The notes under the pieces were generated by a model. It saw only the letters and a list, made by a program, of their open reading frames with translations, did no database searches and was not told where the DNA came from. The position numbers and the translations under genes were made by a program. Below, in pieces: positions 17,501-25,855 of a stretch of DNA of 46,896 nucleotides (its first letter is position 1; each line of letters opens with the position of its first letter). The stretch is taken from contig CAZCXH010000017.1 of assembly GCA_964502525.1 (NCBI GenBank), positions 1-46,896 on the forward strand. Reading direction: 5' to 3'. The stretch comes from DATLYB01 sp964502525. Lineage in GTDB: Bacteria > Bacteroidota > Bacteroidia > Chitinophagales > CAIOSU01.

Positions 17501-20500
17501 TGTGCTTCTCGGTACGGATACGACTTTCGGATGGGGCATTCATCTCTACAACCAGGCTGACCACAACACGATCGGCAGCTGTACGATTAATCTGCCTTTT
17601 ATTTCCGCGGCAACACCGGATGAAGCTGCCGGCATTGTCGCAACGGCATCAACGGATTCGTTGGCCGCACCGGGCAATACCGCCAACCATACGACCATCA
17701 CCAACTGTCAAATCTCCAGCGGAGGGCATGGCATCCGGCTGAATGGCTCAACGGGCGGAAGGGCAATAGGCAACAGGATAATCAACAATACGATTCAAAA
17801 CTTTCATTCGTATGGCGTCTATCTCTCAAATGCCGACAGCACCGAAATTTCAGGCAATGATATTCATCGCGCTAATCGCGCCAAAGTGGGACCATTCTAC
17901 GGCATCACCTTGTCATCGGGTTGTGAAAACACGCTTATTGAAAGAAACAGAGTTCGCAGCACGCACGATAACGCCACTGACCGGACCGGGCTTGCATACG
18001 GAATTTACTCCATTAATGCGGATGCTGCCGCAGGCAGGGAGAACCGGGCAGTCAACAACCTGATTTACGACATGAACGGGAATGGCGCAATTACGGCAAT
18101 CGGCAATGTCGGCTCAGATAATGCCCGGTATTATCATAACACGATTGTGCTTGACGATGCTTCCGCCACTACGGCCAGCGACACGCGCGGGTTCTCGCAG
18201 GAAACAGCCGCTGATAATGTTGATTTCAGAAATAATATTGTTTATGTGAAAAGAGGGGGTGCCGGTGCGAAGTATTGCATCCATCTTGCGGCAACCGGAT
18301 CAACTGTTACATCTGATCATAATGTGTTGCACATGAATGCCGCTGGATCGAATAATCACATCGGACGGTTCGGAAGCACCGATTATACCACGTTTGCAAA
18401 CTGGCAAACAGCAAATGGCAACGCGTTCGATCAAAATTCAGCCGGAGCGGATCCGGTATTTGCCAATGCAGCCGGTGATAACTTCACTCCTACTAATCTT
18501 GCCATTGATAATATTGGCGCGGACGGTCTTGGAGTTGCAACGGATTTTAACCTGGATTCCAGAAGCGCCTCTTCTCCCGATGCGGGAGCTTTCGAGTTCA
18601 GCGCGGCATCGCTGGATGCTGCTATCACATGGGTATCGCCTGTCGGCTTGGATGCTTCAGGGCAAAAAACCATTACCGTCAATATCAGCAACCTGCAATC
18701 TGCAAGGATTACCGAGGTCAGGGTGAGCTACACCGATGGTAATTCGGTTATCACTCAAACGTTCAACTCACTCTCCATTGATTCAGGGTCCAATCAGGAC
18801 TTGAGCTTTACCACCACGTATAATTTCACCGCAACGGCATATATGCGGGCTTATGTTGAAAGCGTAAACGGAACAACAGATGACAACCAGTTGAATGACA
18901 CCACCGGCTTCCAATTGCTTTGCCTGCCGCTGAGCGGAACATTTACCATTAATGCGGGAGCGCCCGTTGCGCTGCCCAATTTTCAAAGTTTCACGGATGC
19001 TGTCAATGCGCTGGCAACTTGCGGAATATCGGGACCGGTCGTTTTTCAGGTTGACTCAGCAAGCGGCCCCTATAATGAGCAAATAACTATTCCGTTCATC
19101 AGCGGATCGGGCGCTGTCAACACGGTGACATTCGAGGGAAACAACAGCACCCTGTCATTCAGTCCCGATTCCAGCGCGCGGCAAGTGCTGATGCTGAACG
19201 GAGCGAAGCACATTGCAATTCACGATTTGCGCATCACGGGGACAAGCGCCAATTACGGGTTCGGAATTGTATTCACCAATGCGGCAGACAGCAACACCGT
19301 CAGCGGATGCGCGGTTGACGTGTCAGCGGTAACCAATACGTCATCTGTTTCCAGATCGTGCGGCATTTTATTTTCAGGTTCCAGTGTTTCCGCCACTGCT
19401 TCTGGAAACAACGGAAGTCATAATATGATTTCCGGGAATAGCATAACCGGAGGACACCATGCCATAAGGATCAATGGTTTCACCGCTGTTCAAAACAGCG
19501 TTTTAAATAATACAATCAGGTATTTTTACGCTTACGGAATTTACCTGCAGGATGCAAACGGGACCGAAATCACCGGCAATGATTTTACCAGGGCCAACCG
19601 CGTGGACGTCACCACGTTCAACGGCATCTTCCTGTCGAGCGGCAATGTGAATACCAATATCGAACGCAATCGCATTCACAACACGCACGACAATGCTGCC
19701 AACCGGGCGCAGGCTGCCAACGCAATAAATTTCACCAACTGTGACGCTCCGGTGGGGCAGGAGAACAGGGTTGTCAACAATGTCATTTACAACATGAACG
19801 GGCAGGGCGCCACCTACGGCATTTTCAATTCCAGCTCCGATGGCGCATTCTACTATCACAATTCCATTTCACTTGACGAAGCCGACACGGTGGGTGGGGA
19901 GACAATCGGTTTTCGCCAGACTTCGTTTGCGGATAACATTGATTTCAGGAATAATGTGATTTCCGTCAAACGGGGAGGCACCGGAAACAAGTATTGCGTT
20001 TCTTTTGGCGCCACGACTTCTAACATTACTTGTGATTACAATATATTTTATATGCCAACGGCAGCCACTTGTTTTGTCGGACAGTTTGGAACCGTCAATT
20101 ATGCCACGATGCCTTTATGGCAAAGCGCAGCCGGAAGTTCGTTCGATCAGGATTCATGGTTTGCCGATCCGCTGTTCGGCAACTCGTCAACCGGCAACCT
20201 GCTGCCGCTTAATGGCGCTCTTGACAATAAAGGGACTTCGCTCGGAATCACGGACGATATTACAGGAGCGTCACGTGATACGCTAACGCCTGACATTGGC
20301 GCATTTGAATTCACGCCTTCACAGTTCGATGCAGCGGTAATCCTGCTGCTTGAGCCTGCGAATCTTTCCTGCGCAACCGGTGCTATTAACGTTAGAGCGG
20401 TCATCGGCAATTTCGGAACGGATACCATAACTTCTGCATCTGTAACGGCTTTTATTTCCGGTGCCTCCTTCAGCGACACATTAAGCGGGGTTATCGGTGG

Positions 20501-22778
20501 TCCCTTGGCCAATGCGGAGCAAGATACGGTTCATCTTGGAATCATCAGTTTTACTGCCGGGGGAAGGCTTACATTCACCGTCATCGTCAATGCTGTGAAT
20601 GACGGCAATCGCGCCAATGACACGGCAGCGTTTGTAATTGACATCAACGCATCAACCGCGCAGCCGCAACTACAGGCGTATGACGACAGCCTCTGCTCGG
20701 GCTTGACTTCTACGATCAGTGTTGTCTCCAATCCAGGTCTTACTTATGCATGGTATGATGTTCCATCGGGAGGAATTCCGGTCCATACGGGAGTTGCGTT
20801 CACAACATCCGTGCTGGATTCATCGGTAACTTACTATGTTGAGGCATCATCGCCCTTCAGGTATGGTGTTGGTCCGTCAGATACTTTGATAGGAGCGGGA
20901 GGATATTTTGCAAACATGGGCGGTCAGGGATTATTGTTTGATGTATTTAAGAACTTAACCATTGATTCGGTTTCCGTTTATGCAGGTGATACGGGCACCG
21001 TTTATGTTGAAGTGACTAATCCTTCCAACAGCGTGATTTTTGGCGTTGCTTCCGCGCAGGTGCAAACAGCAGGCGCAAAAGTGAAGATACCGGTCGGAAT
21101 CAACCTTGCGCCCGGGTCTTACCGCATTGACGCCAGCGGCTCAACAACGGGCAGTCTGTATCGGAACACAACAGGAGCAAATTATCCTTATGCGGTGCCG
21201 GGAATTATTTCCATCAATGGCACCACCAACATTCAGGCTAACTACTTTTTCTTTTATGACTGGAAGATTACCGCGTATGAGTGTCCCAGCGCGCGAGCCG
21301 CAGCGCCCGTTGTTGTTGATCAAAGCGGAGCCGTGTCAGCCTCATTCACGTATTCGGTTGGAGGCAGCGGGCTTGAAGTCACCTTTGCTGCGAATGACAC
21401 CAGTGCGGGAAATTCATGGACGTGGGATTTTGGCGATGCGGAAAATGGTGCCGGAGCCACTGTCGTGCATCAATATGACAATGATGGAAGCTACACTGCT
21501 TGCCTTACGGCATCTAATTCCTGTGTGCAGGATAGCACGTGCCAGACGTTTACAATTTGCGAAACCTTGTTAAGCGCCTTTTCCTACAATGCCGCAGGGC
21601 TGAACGTTAGCTTCCAGTTTAACGGAGCCGGTCAGCCTGTGAGCTATTTATGGGATTTTGGTGACACCACGGTTTCCATGGATGCCGCTCCGGCTCATAA
21701 TTACACCGCATCAGGCACATACACGGTGACGCTGATTAATGAAAACTTCTGCGGTGAAAGCGATACCAGCGCCCAAAGCTTCACCATCTGTGAAGCTGCA
21801 ACAGCAGATTTCTTTTACTCCCGGGTGTCGGAATTGGAATTCAATTTTACCAGCATCTCGACAGGCAATCCGACATCGCTGCTGTGGGATTTTGGCGATG
21901 GAACGACTGATACAACCGCGGTGGCGGTTCATGCATTTCCGGCACACGCCAATTATGACGTGATGCTGATTGTCACCGATGCGTGCGGTGGTTTCGATAC
22001 TTTGATCCAGACGGTCATTACGTGCGAAGCCGTTAATGCAGGTTTCGATTTCTCACTTGCTTCAGGACTATCGTTCGATTTCACCAGCACTTCAACCGGC
22101 AATCCTTCTGCCCTGCTGTGGGATTTTGACGATGGAACAACAGACACCAGCGCAACGGTAACGCATACTTTCCCTTCGCACGGCAGTTATGATGTCATGC
22201 TGATTGCTTCTGATGGGTGCGGCAATGCCGATACCGTGACTCAAACGGTCGGCACGTGTGCAGCAATCAGCGCGGATTTTAATGCAAGCGTGCAAAGCGA
22301 TAACAAAACGGTAAACACAGCAAATAATTCAAGCGGCTCAGATTTGACTTATGCATGGAATTTTGGAGACAACACTGCTTCATCAAATCTTGAAAACCCA
22401 ACGCATACCTATTCGGCAAGCGGAACATACACCATCTCATTGACCATCACCGATGCTTGCGGACAGACGGATGCAGCATCACAAAGCGTAAGCGTGGTGG
22501 TTGTTGGAATTGCGGGAGCGAAGTCCATTTTTGACTTTGTGGTTTTTCCAAATCCGAATGATGGTGAATTTATATTGAGTTATAACCTGCCGGGCGAAAG
22601 CAAAGTACAGGTGAAACTGATGAATCTTATTGGGGAAATTGTTTACGAAAGCAACGAAACAAATTTGGCAGGAGAACATGCCGGCAAGATTTCCCTGGCT
22701 CAGTTGCCCAAGGGAGTTTACGCGCTCTGCTTGAGCACCGGTCATGGAGTTGCGGTGAAGAAGGTTGTAGTGGACTAA
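14553..22778 (+). CDS. Giant secreted protein with three beta-helix modules, PKD repeats and type A T9SS tail
   Basis: A 2741-residue protein. Signal peptide 1-24 (GFIRAQ); a MAM/jelly-roll-like domain 25-205 (MDFWYHLYG, DIGIDDFRFYV); a CARDB-like spacer; then three homologous modules near residues 316-775, 880-1350 and 1458-1920. Each begins FQSF-type followed by a Cys-Gly-Ile-Asn/Ser-Gly turn, runs through right-handed parallel beta-helix repeats rich in Asn (NRITGNTIRDFYSYGVYL), and ends PDPGAYEY or PDAGAFEF, with CARDB-like linkers between. After them come an Ig-like domain (about 2034-2100), a further beta domain, five PKD domains (2260-2650; WTWDFGD, YLWDFGD, LLWDFGDG twice-like, YAWNFGD) and a type A sorting tail (FPNPNDGEFIL, LMNLIGEIVY, GVYALCL). 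Beta-helices of this kind bind or cleave polysaccharide, but no catalytic residues are apparent. Probably monocistronic; its stop lies 4 bp from the convergent hppA stop. Confidence 0.92.
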   Translation: MANKNRFLLVTLFCISTAGFIRAQIINTFPHTQNFESFALCTGNCGAACLLSSGWMNDTTDQMDWTVFSGPTATANTGPDADHTLGTAAGKYLYVESSSCNNRTASLLSPQIDLTGLANLSMDFWYHLYGNHLGTIHVDVSTDGGLNFTNDIVPSWTQNMNGWTKATINLSSYLDDTINVRIRGVTGNGSLSDIGIDDFRFYVVQGGTDAGMISIDTPVTPFSAGTHNVAVSIRNYGTVDLTSVSIGWSLNGIAQSPYSWNGTLAGGDFSSPITIGSYNFPQGNTGVKVWTYNPNGVQDSDAANDTLDRTICPGLSGTFTIGGSSPDFTSFNDAITSLVFCGINGAVIFNVSAGSGPYNEQIAIPKIRGASAVKTITFNGNGEMIKAGGSASDRHVIKLDGARHIIFDSLNITGAGISYAWGIHLLNAADSNVIRNCVIDVSANTSTSVNNSGGIIASASTLTVNTAGNNAGYLTIENNTIIGGFQGIRIHGQSSGSKNNRITGNTIRDFYSYGVYLSDCDNALVSANNISRANLANVGTFYGIHLDARVARTLIEKNRIHSTHNNAMSLTTLSHGISISNADATAGNENTVVNNVIYDFNSNGTIYGLYNSGSNGARYYHNTVSLDHAASSGGTTRGFYQTMAASNIVFKNNIITVTRGGSGAMHCMYLGDSLSSVSSDFNVFFIDTGAHHVGYWKGADYRTLGDWRTANAGAYDDNSVFADPVYANAAGGNLTPSSPLANDAGDSLGVTGDILGNARNAANPDPGAYEYSPPANDASLTWVSPTAPTSAGNKIITVNLANSASSRDTISSATLSYDDGTAPVTQSFSGLSIPPGGSQNLSFTWQYGLTGFVTLKAYINDIDGIAEFIPTNDTAAIDICPYLSGGGYTINKTAPASSTNFQSFQAAMDRVSACGINGNVTFNISTNTGPYIEQIEITGIPGAGAGDSLIINGNGNTIQADPSPAKQAIIRLNGADYVTLNNLVLLGTDTTFGWGIHLYNQADHNTIGSCTINLPFISAATPDEAAGIVATASTDSLAAPGNTANHTTITNCQISSGGHGIRLNGSTGGRAIGNRIINNTIQNFHSYGVYLSNADSTEISGNDIHRANRAKVGPFYGITLSSGCENTLIERNRVRSTHDNATDRTGLAYGIYSINADAAAGRENRAVNNLIYDMNGNGAITAIGNVGSDNARYYHNTIVLDDASATTASDTRGFSQETAADNVDFRNNIVYVKRGGAGAKYCIHLAATGSTVTSDHNVLHMNAAGSNNHIGRFGSTDYTTFANWQTANGNAFDQNSAGADPVFANAAGDNFTPTNLAIDNIGADGLGVATDFNLDSRSASSPDAGAFEFSAASLDAAITWVSPVGLDASGQKTITVNISNLQSARITEVRVSYTDGNSVITQTFNSLSIDSGSNQDLSFTTTYNFTATAYMRAYVESVNGTTDDNQLNDTTGFQLLCLPLSGTFTINAGAPVALPNFQSFTDAVNALATCGISGPVVFQVDSASGPYNEQITIPFISGSGAVNTVTFEGNNSTLSFSPDSSARQVLMLNGAKHIAIHDLRITGTSANYGFGIVFTNAADSNTVSGCAVDVSAVTNTSSVSRSCGILFSGSSVSATASGNNGSHNMISGNSITGGHHAIRINGFTAVQNSVLNNTIRYFYAYGIYLQDANGTEITGNDFTRANRVDVTTFNGIFLSSGNVNTNIERNRIHNTHDNAANRAQAANAINFTNCDAPVGQENRVVNNVIYNMNGQGATYGIFNSSSDGAFYYHNSISLDEADTVGGETIGFRQTSFADNIDFRNNVISVKRGGTGNKYCVSFGATTSNITCDYNIFYMPTAATCFVGQFGTVNYATMPLWQSAAGSSFDQDSWFADPLFGNSSTGNLLPLNGALDNKGTSLGITDDITGASRDTLTPDIGAFEFTPSQFDAAVILLLEPANLSCATGAINVRAVIGNFGTDTITSASVTAFISGASFSDTLSGVIGGPLANAEQDTVHLGIISFTAGGRLTFTVIVNAVNDGNRANDTAAFVIDINASTAQPQLQAYDDSLCSGLTSTISVVSNPGLTYAWYDVPSGGIPVHTGVAFTTSVLDSSVTYYVEASSPFRYGVGPSDTLIGAGGYFANMGGQGLLFDVFKNLTIDSVSVYAGDTGTVYVEVTNPSNSVIFGVASAQVQTAGAKVKIPVGINLAPGSYRIDASGSTTGSLYRNTTGANYPYAVPGIISINGTTNIQANYFFFYDWKITAYECPSARAAAPVVVDQSGAVSASFTYSVGGSGLEVTFAANDTSAGNSWTWDFGDAENGAGATVVHQYDNDGSYTACLTASNSCVQDSTCQTFTICETLLSAFSYNAAGLNVSFQFNGAGQPVSYLWDFGDTTVSMDAAPAHNYTASGTYTVTLINENFCGESDTSAQSFTICEAATADFFYSRVSELEFNFTSISTGNPTSLLWDFGDGTTDTTAVAVHAFPAHANYDVMLIVTDACGGFDTLIQTVITCEAVNAGFDFSLASGLSFDFTSTSTGNPSALLWDFDDGTTDTSATVTHTFPSHGSYDVMLIASDGCGNADTVTQTVGTCAAISADFNASVQSDNKTVNTANNSSGSDLTYAWNFGDNTASSNLENPTHTYSASGTYTISLTITDACGQTDAASQSVSVVVVGIAGAKSIFDFVVFPNPNDGEFILSYNLPGESKVQVKLMNLIGEIVYESNETNLAGEHAGKISLAQLPKGVYALCLSTGHGVAVKKVVVD
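15496..20315 (+). repeat. Triplicated beta-helix module (coding)
   Basis: Three modules of about 1.7 kb starting near 15496, 17190 and 18925. Protein similarity is obvious throughout, but at the DNA level they have diverged, so the triplication is older than the small tandem repeats elsewhere in the window. Confidence 0.8.
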
Positions 22779-22782
22779 AAAC

Positions 22783-25221
22783 TTACTTCGAAATCCGCAT
22801 GCTGTAGAACGAGCGATAGACAAACACCACTGAGATAAGGCAAAAGATCACTGCCAGCGCAGTTGCCATTGTGCCTTGCCCTTCGTCCCTCATTCCCACC
22901 GCCATGCTCACCGCGAGCAAGCCAAACAGCGTGGTGAATTTAATGATCGGGTTCATCGCAACCGATGAGGTGTCCTTGAACGGATCGCCCACCGTATCGC
23001 CCACAACGGTTGCAGCGTGAAGGTCGGTATTCTTTGCGCGCAGTTCGGTTTCCACCACTTTCTTGGCATTGTCCCAAGCGCCACCGGCATTTGCCATGAA
23101 CACCGCCTGGTACAGCCCGAACAACGCAATCGAAATCAGATAGCCGATGAAGAAGTATGGTTCGATGCAGGCAAAGCCCAACGTTCCGAAGAACACGGCA
23201 AGGAAGATATTCCACATTCCCTTCTGCGCGTATTCGGTGCAAATCTGCACCACCTTCTTGCTGTCAGTCACAGAAGCTTTTGTCGCGCCCTCCAGCTTGA
23301 TGTTCTGCTTGATGAATTCCACTGCCTTGTACGCACCTGCAACAACCGCCTGCGTTGATGCGCCTGTAAACCAGTAGATCACCGCGCCCCCGGTCACCAA
23401 TCCCAAAAGGAACGGGGCGTAAGTGAGAGAAAGCTTCACTACCTCCTCCGGCAGTGACAAGCCGAGAGTAAGCTCCATGATGATGGAAAAGATCATCGTA
23501 GTGGCGCCCACAACGGCAGTACCGATCAATACCGGCTTGGCTGTTGCTTTGAAAGTGTTTCCCGCGCCATCGTTTTCTTCGAGCAGTTCCTTCGCCACTT
23601 CAAAATTCACGTCAACACCATAGTTCTTCTTCAAATCTTCCTTGATGCCCGGCAGGCTTTCAATCATCGAAAGTTCGTAAACCGATTGCGCATTGTCAGT
23701 CACCGGGCCGTAACTGTCAACCGCGATGGTCACCGGACCCATGCCCAGAAATCCGAACGCAATCAACCCGAATGCGAATACAGCGCCCATGGTGTCGGCA
23801 ATGCTTGCATCATTGGGGCTCATTACATGACCCACGCCCATCGTGCTGATCAGGTATCCAATAGCCATCAGCGCCACAATAGTCAGCCCCATCCAGTAGG
23901 CGCTGAAATTGCCCGCCACCAGGCCGGAAAGAATATTCAGGGATGCGCCTCCTTCTTTGGAAGAATTTACGACCTCTTCCACATGGCGTGAATGAACAGA
24001 AGTAAACACCTTCACCAATTCGGGGATGATTGCCCCCGCAGCCGTTCCGCACGAAATAATCACTGAAAGCTTCCACCACAAAGTAGCATCATTGCCAAGC
24101 GTTGGGATTAGTAAATAGGATATAATGAATGTAAGAATGATGGAAACGATGGAAGTAACAACCACGAGTGAAGTTAGCGGAATTTCATAGTTGAACTTCA
24201 CCACGTTGCCGAATTTCGGTTTCGCAAAAAGATATTCATTCAGCCAGTAGCTGCCGATGGAAGTTAAAATCATGATGATGCGCATGGCGAAAATCCAAAC
24301 AAGCAGTTTCACCTGCACCGAAGGATCGGTGATGGCGAGCATGATGAACGTGATGAGCGCAACGCCCGTCACACCGTAAGTTTCAAATCCATCAGCGGTG
24401 GGACCAACAGAGTCGCCTGCATTGTCGCCTGTGCAGTCTGCGATAACACCCGGATTGCGAGCATCGTCTTCCTTGATTTTGAAAACAATCTTCATCAGGT
24501 CGGAGCCGATATCGGCAATCTTGGTGAAGATGCCGCCCGCGATACGCAGCGCGGAAGCGCCCAGCGATTCACCAATGGCAAACCCGATGAAGCATGGTCC
24601 GGCAAGGTCAGAAGGCAGGAACAGCAGAATGATAAGCATGATAATCAGTTCGGTGCTGATAAGCAGCGTTCCGATGGACATGCCTGCTTTCAGCGGAATA
24701 GCATAGCACGGATAGCCTTTCCCTTTCAGGCTGGCGAAAGCCGTGCGGCTGTTGGCGAAAGTATTCACGCGGATGCCAAACCAGGCAACTCCGTAGCTGC
24801 CGGCAATACCGACAAGGCTGAACAGAATGATGATTCCCACCCTGAACGCTTCGAAGTGCTCAATGAACCCAAAATAGAAAATCATGATAGCCCCGATGAA
24901 CACCTCAAGGATGAGGAGGAATTTTCCTTGTGTCAGCAGGTAAGTCTTGCAGGTTTCGTAAATCAGTTCCGAGATTTCGAGCATGGACTTATGCACGGGC
25001 ATGTTCTTCAACTGGCTGTAGATCATCAGCCCGAACAGCGCACCGAGAACGCACACCACGATGCCTCCCATGAGCAGATCGTGCCCGGTCCAGCCCCCGA
25101 TGAAGGTGGCAAGAGCGGGGTCGTCAAGGGATGGAAGCTTCAGTTCGGCTTCGCTCGCCATTGCGGAGAGCGGGAACAGGGCGATAGCAGACAAAACACT
25201 GAGAATGATTCGTTTGAGCAT
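22783..25221 (-). CDS. hppA: Membrane-bound ion-translocating pyrophosphatase
   Basis: An 812-residue polytopic membrane enzyme that couples hydrolysis of pyrophosphate to pumping of protons or sodium. Visible motifs: GGIFTKIADIGSDL followed by DDARNPGVIADCTGDNAGD (about residues 235-270), which binds Mg-PPi, and GDTVGDPFKDTSSVAMN near 740. The second motif is a divergent form (CTGDNAGDSVGPTADGFETYG) compared with the usual DNVGDNVGD type. GAGNTFKATAKP near 553 has Lys where potassium-dependent enzymes have Ala (GNTTAA), so potassium independence is predicted. The start MLKRIILSVLSAIALF to AMA resembles a cleavable signal peptide, an extension not found in all members. A good promoter lies 39 bp upstream. 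Ion choice cannot be settled by eye. Confidence 0.95.
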   Translation of the reverse strand: MLKRIILSVLSAIALFPLSAMASEAELKLPSLDDPALATFIGGWTGHDLLMGGIVVCVLGALFGLMIYSQLKNMPVHKSMLEISELIYETCKTYLLTQGKFLLILEVFIGAIMIFYFGFIEHFEAFRVGIIILFSLVGIAGSYGVAWFGIRVNTFANSRTAFASLKGKGYPCYAIPLKAGMSIGTLLISTELIIMLIILLFLPSDLAGPCFIGFAIGESLGASALRIAGGIFTKIADIGSDLMKIVFKIKEDDARNPGVIADCTGDNAGDSVGPTADGFETYGVTGVALITFIMLAITDPSVQVKLLVWIFAMRIIMILTSIGSYWLNEYLFAKPKFGNVVKFNYEIPLTSLVVVTSIVSIILTFIISYLLIPTLGNDATLWWKLSVIISCGTAAGAIIPELVKVFTSVHSRHVEEVVNSSKEGGASLNILSGLVAGNFSAYWMGLTIVALMAIGYLISTMGVGHVMSPNDASIADTMGAVFAFGLIAFGFLGMGPVTIAVDSYGPVTDNAQSVYELSMIESLPGIKEDLKKNYGVDVNFEVAKELLEENDGAGNTFKATAKPVLIGTAVVGATTMIFSIIMELTLGLSLPEEVVKLSLTYAPFLLGLVTGGAVIYWFTGASTQAVVAGAYKAVEFIKQNIKLEGATKASVTDSKKVVQICTEYAQKGMWNIFLAVFFGTLGFACIEPYFFIGYLISIALFGLYQAVFMANAGGAWDNAKKVVETELRAKNTDLHAATVVGDTVGDPFKDTSSVAMNPIIKFTTLFGLLAVSMAVGMRDEGQGTMATALAVIFCLISVVFVYRSFYSMRISK

Positions 25222-25259
25222 GATTTTTTAGGATTTAGCAGGGAATTTTTTTTGCGGGG

Positions 25260-25292
25260 CAAAAATAGAATAAGAATTGAGTTTATCCCAAA
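25260..25292 (-). promoter_or_regulatory. Promoter of hppA
   Basis: Read on the minus strand: TTTG (25292-25289), 21 nt, TATTTTTG (25267-25260). This fits the Bacteroidota consensus well and is placed 38 bp before the hppA start codon. Confidence 0.7.
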
Positions 25293-25348
25293 AAAATCAT
25301 TGAGAATACCAACATAAAGGCAAAAGAGGGTAGGGGAAAGGACAGTTT

Positions 25349-25427
25349 AGGTCGCCCCGATGGGACTTGGATATTCTTAGGGGAGCATATTTTCTGCCAA
25401 AAGGTCGCCCTTGCAGGGCTTTCAGGG
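25349..25427. repeat. Dispersed repeat, half copy
   Basis: About 79 bp closely matching the left half of the complex palindrome at 39203-39355: GGTCGCCCC, then CATATTTTCT-x-CCAAAAGGTCGCCC and TTGCAGGGCTTTCAG in the same order and spacing. The right half of the palindrome is not present. It lies between the hppA promoter and the 3' end of the HPt gene. Confidence 0.85.
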
Positions 25428-25470
25428 TACAGATTCGGAAAACCTGTTTACCGATGGTGGTAATGGTTTT

Positions 25471-25845
25471 TCAGTTAAACTTTCCTTTTTCAATGCAAAG
25501 CCTCTCTGAAAGGATTTTTATTGCCGACACGAGGTTTTCTATATCAAGGTGCAGCGATTCTTTGCCCGACTCGTTTTTCGCCCGCACCTCAAGGTCGCTC
25601 ACAAGCGAGGAGAGTTCTTTATTGCCTATAATGTGAACGGTTGATTTGAATTTATGCAGGGTGAAGGCAAGCGCCTTCATGTCGCCAGCGTGAAAGTGAT
25701 TTTCAATGGACTGCACAACCGTTGGGCAGCTTTCAGTTATAGTTTGCAGTATGTCGGCAATGAAATCATGATCGCCAGCGCTCATCCTTACCAGGTCGTC
25801 AAGGCAATAAACCGAAAGTTTTTCAACCATTTCCACCTTAATCAT
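25471..25845 (-). CDS. HPt domain protein
   Basis: A 124-residue, all-helical histidine phosphotransfer protein. His64 in FTLHKFKSTVHIIG is the phospho-acceptor, with the Lys and small residues that follow as in known HPt domains. It would carry phosphate between receiver domains. It is the last gene of a leftward run (receiver, Fn3-like membrane protein, sigma-54 activator, HPt), 10 bp after the activator gene. No obvious hybrid kinase (kinase followed by receiver) is in the window, although the receiver-kinase at 33758 could feed it. Partner choice is inferred from position only. Confidence 0.85.
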   Translation of the reverse strand: MIKVEMVEKLSVYCLDDLVRMSAGDHDFIADILQTITESCPTVVQSIENHFHAGDMKALAFTLHKFKSTVHIIGNKELSSLVSDLEVRAKNESGKESLHLDIENLVSAIKILSERLCIEKGKFN

Positions 25846-25855
25846 AACTGTTTAT

